The translations under genes and the position numbers were made by a program. A stretch of DNA of 64,000 bases from Tretioscincus oriximinensis (Eukaryota > Chordata > Lepidosauria > Squamata > Gymnophthalmidae): assembly GCA_022410635.1 (NCBI GenBank), contig JAJVDF010000193.1, positions 1,950,946-2,014,945 of the forward strand, read 5' to 3'. This document shows, piece by piece, positions 30,801 through 42,800 of the stretch. The notes under the pieces were generated by a model, which did no database searches, was not told where the DNA came from, and saw only the letters and a list, made by a program, of their open reading frames with translations. The first letter of the stretch is position 1; each line of letters begins with the position of its first letter.

Positions 30801-33800
30801 GAATAAATGGATGGGAATATGGATAATTCAGTCACAAGCAAAGAATTATCAAAGGGTTTCATGGCAAAGACATGTCTGCATGTGACCAGATAGTAATGAA
30901 AACATAGGTCCTTTACAGAGCTATAAAAATCGATAGCATTTAAAAAGAGTGTAATTTTCTATTCTGCTTCTGCTACTCAAGGAACAGCTGGTAGGTAGAT
31001 GATGTGACAGATCAGAAGTTAGAGAAAATCTTCTTTACTGAGGGTGGAATTGATACACCATAGTTATGAAGATCTAATGNAGGAAATTACATACATAGGA
31101 AGTCCTAACCTCCCCAGGAATTATTTAAAAGTGGCTGAAGGATAAAAATTACTTGAACTATGGTCAGTGTCCCACACTTATTTAAACAGTCCTCAGTCCT
31201 GAAGAACAGGATTGGAAACCGGAAAAACAGGCTTTGAATAGGTTCTCTGGTCCTCTACTTCAGCACTATTTAAAAGCACATGTATAACTGCAGCCTATAT
31301 ATAGCAGGCTGCTTATCAGTGCAATAAATCTACATAGAATGGAACTACCTGGATTGTACATAGTTTGTACTAGGAATGAAATGATAAATGCAGTTTTCTG
31401 AAATATGTATGCAAGTGGTGCCTTCTTCCAGAATAATTTTTGTCTTCTCAAAGGGTTTCATAGATGGGTCTCNGAGCCATCTTGTGAAGCATTAAGACAG
31501 AAACCAAGTTTCTTATGGGTGCAACAATTGCCTGAAAGCACAAAAGAGGCATCCCTCCATTCTCCCATATAGGCTGGGCTAGTTGCAGTGCAGGCTAGAA
31601 TCTGCTCGCAGGGCAGGGCCCTATGCAGGCTGGGCACAAGAGGCTGCCTGCTATTCAGACTACACTTCCCATCAAGCCCTGCCACCAACAGCAGGTAGCA
31701 GCAGCAACAGCTCCTTCACATCCTCATATTTGGGCTGTTGCTACATCCTCTTTTTTGGGCTGTTGCTACTGCACTTCAACTTAAGCAAGTGCAAGGTCAT
31801 GCATATTGGGGCAAAGAACCCAAAATACTCCTACCACCTGATGGGAACCAAGCTTTCTGTGACCGAGCAAGAAAAGGATCTTGGGGTGTTAGTGGACAAT
31901 TCAATGAAAATGTCAACCCAGTGTGCAGCAGCAGCAAAAAAGGCAAATTCCATGTTGGGGATAATTAGGAAAGGAATCGAAAATAAGTCAGCAAATGTTG
32001 TTTTGCCTCTTTATAAATCTGTGGTGAGGCCACATTTGGAATACTGTGTTCNNNNNNNNNNNNNNNNNNNNNNNNNNNNNNNNNNNNNNNNNNNNNNNNN
32101 NNNNNNNNNNNNNNNNNNNNNNNNNNNNNNNNNNNNNNNNNNNNNNNNNNNNNNNNNNNNNNNNNNNNNNNNNNNNNNNNNNNNNNNNNNNNNNNNNNNN
32201 NNNNNNNNNNNNNNNNNNNNNNNNNNNNNNNNNNNNNNNNNNNNNNNNNNNNNNNNNNNNNNNNNNNNNNNNNNNNNNNNNNNNNNNNNNNNNNNNNNNN
32301 NNNNNNNNNNNNNNNNNNNNNNNNNNNNNNNNNNNNNNNNNNNNNNNNNNNNNNNNNNNNNNNNNNNNNNNNNNNNNNNNNNNNNNNNNNNNNNNNNNNN
32401 NNNNNNNNNNNNNNNNNNNNNNNNNNNNNNNNNNNNNNNNNNNNNNNNNNNNNNNNNNNNNNNNNNNNNNNNNNNNTTTCAAGACAGGACTAGACAGGTT
32501 TATAGAGACTAAGGGTATAAATGGATACTAAGATAGTTGTCTGGATGTAGCCTCCGGGATGGAGCAACAGGCAGGACTTTTGAAATACCATTTGCAGGGA
32601 GTCACGAACAGGAGCAGCATATTTTGCTTTCCTCTGTTCGGACTGCCCAGGTGCATCTGGTGGGCCTCTGTGTGACACAGAATGCTGGACTCGATGGGCT
32701 GTGGCCTGATCCAGTATGGCTCTTCTTATGTTCTTATGTACCACCCCTGCTGCAGCTCAATGAAGCTACTGGGCATCCAGACTTTTATAATGAGCACTTG
32801 TCATTGTGAAAAACAGCATAGAAAAGCAGGCAGAAACACAACTAAGAACAGTGAAACCAGAAACAGAACTACTAGAAGTAGAGCAGCTATAAATTCAAGG
32901 TTTGTTATTGTTGACAATCGCTATCCCAGCTACAGTCTTTGGTTTTCTCATGCAATAACTCAATGTAGGCTTAACCTTGTTTAGCTTCTAAGGGTGTTTC
33001 TATACTTGTTTTGATTATTATTTTAGGCCAAGACAGGATATTATGGTAAACGGTACAAAACCTCTTCCATACTGTTGGGCTACTGGAAGGGGTTAGGGAT
33101 GTCTACATTTTGGAGAACCTATGTAACTTCTGCCTTGTTTGTTACTTCCAATGAGACCTCAGTAATTGTACGGACTTGCGATTCTTTAAATGAACAACTT
33201 ATTTCCACAGAAGTAGAATAGTAGTGAATGGACAGTTCTCTGGGTGGAAGGAGGTAAAAAATGGAGTACCCCAGGGTCCACTACTGGTACCTCTGCTTTT
33301 CAATATATTCATAAACAATCTGGATAGTGAGGTAAATAGTGAAGTAGCCAAGTTTGCTGACGACATTAAACTGTTCAGGGTAGTGAAAACTGAAAGTAAT
33401 TGGAAGGAGCTCCAGAGTGATCAACTAAAACTGGGTGAGTGGGCAACAAAGTGGCAAATGCAGTTCAACTTGAGCAAGTATAAGTGTAAAACACAGATTA
33501 TACTTTGGACTTTTGTATATCTTTTCTTCTATGATACATGATAAAGGAATCCTTGCTTCCAATGTGGTTTTACTTACAGCATAAAATAAATTTTGTTTAC
33601 CTTCAGAACTCATTATACAGGAGCTCTGACCTACAATAGAATCGAATTTGTATGAAATCATTTACAGGTGAAACACAAACATGTTTAACATTTACCAAAG
33701 CCCTATATGCATATTTTTAATAGTCTGATTTAAGGAGCACACTAGTCTACATCATCTGTATAGAACTAGTGATAATATGGACCAGATCCATACTAAGAGG

Positions 33801-36800
33801 TCTCTAATCTGGAATAGTGGTAGATCACATAATCACTGCTGCATTCAGTGCTTCCCAATCCCAGATTAAGCAACATCTACATGTAGACTGAATCTGAGTG
33901 AGCAAGGGTCTGGATGCAAGGGATATGCATTGAACCTACATTGTAGCACACATTGTCTTGGTTCTAATGATGCCCAACCTGCTTAATGCAGATTCACGTG
34001 GCTACAGGTAATCCAGATTAGCTGGATTTATTAATACAGATTTAATATAGTGGGTACACAAAGCACCTTATATCTGCATTAGAAAGAAAGTTTAAAATAT
34101 GATTTTTGAAAGTAAACAATTTTCATTTGTTCTGTTTTCTGTTGNTTTTACTATTCGATCTGACTTAGTATTCAGTACTATCACTTATTAGCTTAGATGC
34201 TTATGTATTTATTAAAAAATTGACATATTGTTCACAGCTGAGATTTCTGGAGAATAAATGTCTTCACTTTGAAGTTGAAAAATTATAGCGCACATTTGTT
34301 TGCAAAACTCTTTGCCTTTAAAAGACAGAGGCTTCTTAATTGTTTTTGAACATGATCTTTGCTTTGGTTCTTTTTAACCGAACTACAAATTATAAGAGTT
34401 TAATTTCTATTGCTGTACATGAGAAGGAGTAGAGATTGTGACAATTACTTCATTTACTGACATGTCACTACAAAAGTGAGAGTAAACATATCGTGGAAAA
34501 TTATCTACCGNGTAAGTCAGTTCCATTAGATAATTAATCAGTATTGTTTCCATTCCTCTGTGTAGAAACCTTTGGCCTCTCCGTTTCTCATTGAACTTGT
34601 GCCTGTTTCCTCTCTCACTCTGCCGATTCTTTTTTTCATATTTCATGAAATGTATTCCTCATTTGACCACAAATAGAATATCATGCTGCTTTAAGGAGCG
34701 ACATTTTTAGTGACGTTGGACAGTAATAATAATGTAGACAAATAAATTAATCTACATTTNTATACTGCCCTGTTACAGACTGTTTCAGGATAGTTGCCAA
34801 TTAAAATTAAGATACCAGTTAAAATTGCAAAATGCAGCAATAGAATATTAGAAGAGATATCCCCTGGCTGTTGACAGGTACATGGTGTTTCAGTGGTATA
34901 GTATCACAATACCAGTGACTGGATAATGAGTTCAATTTGTGCTTGCCTAGTGCAGCTTTATAATAAATCCAAGTATATAATGTAAAAGTACACCATAACA
35001 TACTTTATAACACTATATAACATATGTAGAACAATGTAGCAATATATATTGAAGCCATAAGTTGCAACATTGTTGAGTCTGTTTGAAGTAGGTGCTTGCC
35101 CTGTGTCATGGTGGGTTTAATAATGCAAATAAAAAGGGCATGGAAGGTTAGAAGACATGACCTGGAAATATGTTTGTTTGCTTTCTGTTAAAAGAGATCT
35201 ATGAGAGCATCTGAAGAATGAACTCTGGAATGCTGATAGAAAAGTACCTTTTCTTCTTCTTCATAAAATACAGAGTTTGGTATGAAACAAAAATAACTCT
35301 TTGATAGACTGTTCTTGTTATTGATTATGTAACATGGCCTTTCCTTTTTTTTACCTGAAGAAAACAGCATATGAATGGCAAGTCCCTATTCTGTGATATA
35401 ATCCAAAATATAGACCAATGGAGAAAGGGCCTATTTCATTAACTGTTAAAATTGTATCTTTCTGCTATAAAAATGTCAGTTTACAGCTTTTTAAACTGCA
35501 GTTTCTTAAAATCAAGCATATAACATAATCAAGCAAAAAGAGAGTTGTTTAAAAATACTGTAGTTGATACTTTGTTTTTGATTTTGCAAACTATGGCGCT
35601 TAACAAAAGCCTGTTTATAATCCAGTTTGATAAAGAAGACATCTGAATTTAGTTTATAAAATGAAATTTCCTGTCCCCTTGTAATTCCTTTTGCTAGTCT
35701 GAGTCTGGGAACTCAGACATTTTCCTTATGTTTCCCTTTTAATGTCCGATATTTATACAAGAATTCAGCTTCACAGAAATGGTTTTCCAGAGCTCTGGAA
35801 AAGGAAGGAGGAAAATAAAGTATTTAGGGGAAAAACAAACACGGAGATGTGCTAGAGGGGACCATAGGGCTAGGAGTGTATGTGAGTGAAAGAAGAGTAA
35901 AACTACTAGGCAGCTTTCATTGGAGTCGTGTTAGTTTTTCATGTGTCTCTCATGTCCCCTTCTTTATCCAGTGAGGACTCATATGAGGAGGACCCTGCTG
36001 GCCTCTGGCCATTAGACAGCTTACCAGAAGTCTCTGAGGTGTAGGTAGGACCTTCTTCTGGAACCATAGCTGAAAGGAACAGGATGATATTCAAGATCCT
36101 GCAACTGACAGAAGGGAAAAGCAAGCACAGAAAAGATTAATTATGGCAGCTGAGAGAACTTGTTTAATGTGGTACATCCAGTCTACAGCTGCTTCAAGAA
36201 CAGAGCTATAAATAAGATGGAAAATCCATAGATAGTTGCAGTTGACAATTGACCTAAATGCCCTTGTGTTTGTCTCTGTTTAGTGGGCATAACTTTTTAT
36301 CCTAGTTATGANCCATGGGAGTTCCTTGTATTTTCTTATTACCTGTATACATATGCATGACGTTTTGGTAAACACGACTTATTGGATCTGCATATCTAAG
36401 GCTTTCCTTAGTTGTGTGGTCAATTCTCCAGCCTCTTTTGTTACTATTCTACAAATGAAGTAGTCAATTTCAGTTTACTTTGTGTTTCTTAGTTATCCTT
36501 TTATGAGACAGAACAGTGGTTTATTTCATCTGCCTACCCTTTTCCCCCATAACCACTAGCAACACTCAGTGCTATGTGTTTGATTGTTTGGGTGGGATTT
36601 AGTTTCCCTCCCACAAGTACTATCTGTTTCTCCACCACAAGTAATTTTATTTTCACCCCCAATAAGTACAAACCCCTGACTTCACACTGCAACAAAAAGG
36701 GGCAGGGCTCCAAAGTGTACTTTGCCCTGAACTAATACCTTCGGAAGGTCCAGAGTTACAAAATTATGAACAGAAAAGTGTATGGAAGTGTATTCGAAGA

Positions 36801-39800
36801 ACATGACTTTTCCTGTAGGAGAGTATTGTTTGTTATGAGAAAACTAGCATGCATAGCAATTTGTTCTGTCTAAGAAAACTCTGAACGAAATGAATGATCA
36901 AAGGTCCAGTTTCCCTAATGTTTTTTTTAGAGGCAGCATAAAACATGTGGAATTTACAGACTGTTATATACTGCCCAGTTACAGTTCTAAATAGAGAGGA
37001 GTTGTCTCATGTTTCCGTATATCACATTTCTTTTCTGTTGCCAGTTGTGTCTCGTCAAAAGTGTGAAACTAGTTATGAGATTATAACTGCATGTTGACAA
37101 GGTCAGTGTTACATAGCAAATTGTTTTTGATTTTATACAAAAGAATAAAATGTAACTTTTTTAAAATAAATGAAAACTAAGATGCTTACAGCACTTATTT
37201 AAAGGGTTGGAAAATTATGTTCAGATCATTTAATTATTTTCTCGGGGAAGTCTTGATATTCTATTAGGGATTTAAAAAATAAATGTCNAATTTTCAGTTG
37301 TCAGAAATTACATATTAAGCGATCTCCAAATAACTAGAGACAATGGGTGAAGTTGACTCTTGTCATTCCCCACCAGCTCAGCATTGCAAACTCTTGCTTA
37401 ATTGCATATCTGGAGAATTGCATACCATANTGGCTTGTTGAACACTTCTGGGCGACAGCCAATTACCTGCCCCTCTCCTTTGTTTTTCCCCCTGTGAGTT
37501 GGCTGGAGGTTTCTAGCAAGGTGATATTACCTTCTGGTAAGTGAAGCTATTATGGGAAATGGAACTTCCCATTATAGAAGTGAAAAACTATTCTTGTGTG
37601 TTGTAACCAATACTGTGTTGGGTAGGAATGTTGACAATTGTAGTACAGTGCTGTGCAATCCCTCTGCAAGTAGCTTTTATTAGTTTTACCCACCTTAGCT
37701 TTAATGCAAGTAAACTCTATAAAGTTTATGATCTGCACCAGAAAGTATAGAATGTTATTCTAAATGAAACTTATTTGCGTTTCATGAAACTGTGATCATG
37801 GAAAATGGGCTTGATTCACCCATGCCCATATTGTGCTCGAGAAAGTGGTCTAAGGGCTTTCTGTCTACAAATCATTCCAGGCCCAGCCCTACTAACACCA
37901 CCACCACCACTAAATAATTTGTGTTACTGTTGTCTGATTTTAGTCTGTTTCTGATTGTTCCTGGGATTGTAAGACCTGCACAAATGGAAACTGATTTCTA
38001 TTTGGATTAAAGGGTCCAACCCAAAGGGAAACTGTTTTCTAATCCATTTTAAAAGTATTTGAGAATGGGGCATCTTATATTCTTTCACATGTTGGGACCT
38101 ATCCTGGTGAAGTGCAGAATATGAATTTTATAAATAATGAATATCTGTCCTATTTATGGATGAAATTGTAACTTGATAAGTTCTTGAAGGCTTTGGATTG
38201 CTGTGGGGCAATTATATAGGATTCCTGATACAGCCAGAATGTTATGTATTTTCTTTTTTTTTAAATGGGACATAATGCTTTTCTTACATATTTTCTTTTT
38301 TGAAAAAAACTTTTGTTGTAGATTATGTTTTGCACTCTGAATACACACAAAATTGATATGGACAAGCTCCTAGGTGTACAGATTGGTCTTGAAGATTTTA
38401 TATTTGCTCATGTGAAAGGAATTAAAAAAGAAGTGGAAGTTTTCAAATCAGAGGATTCACTTGGCCTTACTATCACTGACAACGGAAATGGGTGTGCCTT
38501 TATTAAGGTAGGAATTGCACTGTCAGCAGAGCAGTAAGTAGAAACTTTCAAAGCACGATTTACGGAAAAACTGTTGTGTGAAGATACTTAAAAGAAAACA
38601 AATTATGAGACATACATACAGGGCTTGAGGACCACAATAAATGGGCCAACACCTGTAAATTCAGCACAAATTTAAGTTGTGAGAAGACAAGATTAAAAGT
38701 CCGCTCCGCAGATGAATTGGAGATGTGACAAAGCAGTAAATACCAATCAGAATCAAGTTACACTACAATAACTAGCAGTGTTAAACAACTACAGCCCAGT
38801 GGCTTACATACCCTTTTCATGCATGCGTGGAAGAAACTATTATCTAAACCAGGGATCCTCAGACCTTTTAAACAGGGGACCAGTTCACTATTCCTCAAAC
38901 CATTGAAGGGCGCTATTGAAAAGGCAAGGGGTGTGTTACTGTTAGCCCGGGACTAGTCAGCTGCTAATCAGGAGCGATGGCGGTGACAACACCTTGTGGG
39001 TCGGATAAATGTCTTTGGTGGGCCACATGTGGCCCACAGGCTGTAGTTTAAGGACCCCTGATCTAGACCCATTGCAGTCTGGCTTCAGACCTGGGCATGA
39101 CATGGAAATCATCTTGCTGTCTTGGTTGAGGATGTTTTCTAGTAGAGGGACAGGGAAAGTGCAACACTGTTGGTTCTTCTAGAATGCTCAGTGGCTTTTG
39201 ATACCACTGACTTTGATATCCTCCTGCAGGTATCCTCTTGATTGTGTTACCACTCTTACTAGCAAAGATAGTGGGAACCCGAGTCTTCCTCTGGAGGTGT
39301 GTCAATCACCATCAGTGTCTTTGGTTGAAAAAACAATTTTCCCTTCGCTACTTTCCAGCACAGCTATTTTCAAATGTTGAAAGTTTGCATAAAATAAAAA
39401 GGCAACACTATTCCTAAATTTTTTAATGAAAATTTTGACTTTGTTTAAAAAAGCAACTCAAGTACTTTTAAGAGTTTTAAATATAGCTGTTGAAATGTAT
39501 AATTATTAAGCTATTCTATTGTCTGAGTAATGAGATATTGCTATGCCATTTACTTTTCAAAACAAAGGATCTTTAAAAACTCAAGATCCGGCTGTATATT
39601 CCTTTTCTTGTTTTCTTTGAAAATGTAATATTTGTTTTCTTGCATGATAAAAATAATAATAATGGAGCATTAATGTAGGGATATACAGTATATATCAGAA
39701 GATCATTTGAAAAAATAGATAACTGTATTATAGTGTATTTTAATTAATTAATTAATTAATTAATTAATTAATTTAAAATTATGTATATCCCACCCTTCAC

Positions 39801-42800
39801 CATTCGGTCCCAGGGTGAGTAACAGAAGATCAAGAAATTTAAAAATAAAAATACATATTTATAAAATGCTTAAAAAAGATGGATGCACTCTCTCCAACTC
39901 ACCCATCCTTGCTGGAAGGACAGAACATAGCTTTTACATTTTGTTTCTTCTGAGGTTTGTAATTTCCTGTTTTTTATATGTACTATTGCCCTTTACATGT
40001 CATAGCTTCTTAGATCAGAATGTTAATCATTTTAATGAAAGTAACAACAATCAACTTTTTTTTTGTCTACAGAGAATTAAAGCAGGAAGTCTTATTGACC
40101 AAATAAAAGTGATATGTGTTGGTGACCACATAGAATCCATAAATGGAAAAAGTGTAGTAGGTTGTCGCCATTATGAAGTTGCTAAGACTTTAAAGGACTT
40201 GGAGAAGGGTCAGTTATTTACGCTAAAATTGATAGAGCCAATGAAATCATTTGGTGAGTCACATTTGTATGTTGTCCTATTTATAAAGAGTTTTTTTTCT
40301 GCTGATATGTGATTTCAAGTTAAATAAAATATTTTACTTATTTGATTAAGAGTGCATTCACATGCTATTTTCTTTATCTAGGATGGCGGGATTGCTGCAC
40401 AGTTTAGTGGTACTCATGCCATCCTAATGTAAGGAAATCATGAAGAAAAAGTATATTGTGCTTTAAGAAAAAGAACTTTTGTAGCACTTTTCACTGCTGT
40501 AGCATGATATATAGTACATATGTGTGGTTATCCAGAAGCACAATATGCATATATGAAGGGAATATTGTCATACATCCAGGAATTACTTTGTGCAGCTGGC
40601 TGTTCTCTGTGTCTGTGTGAATGTAAAAATAATGTGGACATCTTTTTGATCTAAGCTCCATATTACAGTGTTAATTTGTTTTCTGCAGAAATGATTGAGC
40701 CAAGGTCAAAAGGTGGAAGTCTTACAGAAGGGAAAATCTTCCGAGGAAGAGAGACTCTTCGGCTGAGATCTAAAGGTCCTGCTACAGTGGAAGAAATGGC
40801 ANGTTTTCCCTTCATAATTCAAGGAGTGGGACTGTCTTTGCAAAATGTGATATGGGAATAACTATCATANTGAGATTTGGACTTCTAATATGGGCACTTT
40901 TGAAATTTAAATGTTGGAAGTGTTGATTTCAGTGGTTGTAAATGGTGGATCTGGAAAGGAGCCCTGAACAGTATTGCCAGTGAAATTTCACGTGCTACAT
41001 TTTCAAATAGCACCAGACACATTGAAAAGGAAATTAATAGGATGCTGGGAATGTCAATAACCATAACAAATAAAATGGCTGTAATTTTAGGTGATTTGGA
41101 AAGCATAGATCCTTTACTTTTAAGAAATGCTATAGAAGACCTAATATCTTGCACACAGTTAGTAGTACTTTGGGGTTGGAAAGATAAAACCAAATGGTCA
41201 AAGTGGAAGTGGTACTATTATATAATAGACAAAATTGGGATTGAGATTAGAACAGCAAGAATAAATAATAATGACAATATTCAAAAGATTAGAATGATTA
41301 AACAGAAATGGGAGATGGTCAAAAATTATCTGTTGACAAACATAATGCAACAAAATAAGAAATTCAAATTGCAACTGATTTATACTATGTAAATATGTAC
41401 AATATGTAAATATGTAACTTACCTTGTTGGTTTATGCTTCAAATGATATGGACAAGCCATTACCTGTGAAGGGGGGGAGGGGAGAGGAGAGAAGGGGGAA
41501 AAGAAAAGNAACATGTTCTTTACCTTTATGTAAATAAAAAACAAATGTAATATTGTATTGTATGAATAATAATGTTAAAGGACACAATAAAAAAAACTAC
41601 GCTAAAAAAATGCTAGATTTTTAACCCTAATCTGTGAATCAATTCTAGCCATCTTAAAGATAATTTATTTTACTGCAAATAAATTCATGTTTTATTTTTC
41701 TCTGCCTTTTAATAAAGCCTTCTGATGTTGAAGAAACCGCTACCAAAAAAGTAGATGATCTTCTTGAAATGTACATGGGGATAAGAGATCTTGAACTAGG
41801 TGAGCATTTTTTTCTGGTTGCCAACAGATTTTTTTCCATAACAGCAACTTTCCAGGACACTGCTTGTAGAGGACATTTTAAAAAAAAATATATTCATTGG
41901 CCTGAACTAACATAGCTTCATATATTCTTAGGATAGAATAAAGAGACTACATTTTGTGACGTAAAAGTGCTTGTAGCTTGTTATGAGAAATAATATTAAT
42001 CTGGGTATTTAGCAAATACATGATTATAAAAGGGGTCTCTGCAACTCTCTGAATGTATTATAGTATTGTGCATTCTATTTCTAAGAAGGTTTCCCACACA
42101 TATTACTGTACAAAAATAGTGGAATCAGCTTGTGTTTCATCATTTTTATTCATAATCCTTTAACTATGTGAAGACTGGTCCTCCAACCACCTTCCTGTCA
42201 GCAGAAAACTTGTTTCTGTGGGTGGGACTGGGAACAGATTGGCTAATGAGGCATCCCTTCACTCAGGGCTAGTTGCAATGCAGGCTGGGAGCTGTAGTTC
42301 TCAGGGCAGAGCCAAGCATAGGCTCAGCGGAACGGGCTGCCTGCTATTCGGACTACATTTCCTAGCAGGCCCCACCACCAGCACAACAAAGCTTCATTTC
42401 ACTCTGCTCGCATTTTTGACTGCTGCTCTTACAACTGCCAGTTTTGTGAAAATGTTGGCATTCAAGTTATTAAATAAGTACTTGTCATTGTGAAAAAACG
42501 CTATAGAAAATCGGACAGAATTACAATTTAAAACCAAAAAAATTGGAAACAGAAATTATGCCTGACGATGAGAAACTGGAAACTGGTCTGCTAAGGTTAT
42601 TAGATAAAATTCTGGATAGAAGTTTATATTTTTAATGGATGTGAAAAAGTGATTTTACCCTCAGGTGCTGCAGGCATTAGAAGCTGCACCTGGAGGAAAT
42701 TACTCTCTTCTTTAGTCATTAAAGGTTTAAATGTCTATCTCAAATTTTATCTGGTAAGCAACATTTTTGTAAACAGATGGCTTAAATAAACCCCATAGCA

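Larger units (their letters stand above)
31495..32880 (+). repeat. Unnamed interspersed repeat (family R), interrupted by a CR1
   Basis: 31495-31769 and 32740-32880 together match the uninterrupted copy at 42195-42555: shared GGGCTAGTTGCAGTG, GGCTGCCTGCTATTCAGACT, CTACACTTCCCATC and, after the CR1, GCACTTGTCATTGTGAAAAA. The CR1 at 31775-32739 landed inside it. Confidence 0.7.
27710..38321 (+). other. GIPC2 intron 1
   Basis: GT-AG, phase 0, 10.6 kb. It contains fold-back elements (28705, 28975, 31185), an interrupted repeat (31495-32880) with a young CR1 and the assembly gap, a second CR1 fragment (33209), and a repeat shared with 57513. The stretch 34075-38321 and the stretch 29104-31180 show nothing I can name. 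Sequence near 27888-28040 weakly resembles the interior of the element at 44372. Confidence 0.9.

Noticed and set aside
31583..32512. A 309-codon frame
   Set aside because: It joins unrelated repeat sequence, a CR1 fragment and a run of N; it is not a gene.
35939..36124. Possible exon on the minus strand (acidic, Ser-rich frame ending in [11 protein letters not shown])
   Set aside because: No start context, splice sites or family match that I can recognise; possibly an old transposon gag-like remnant but not supportable.
41042..41392. A 116-codon frame in GIPC2 intron 4 as an alternative exon
   Set aside because: Its W/K-rich end and upstream FKCWKC motif fit the L1 ORF2 C-terminus, followed by a polypurine tract and poly(A).
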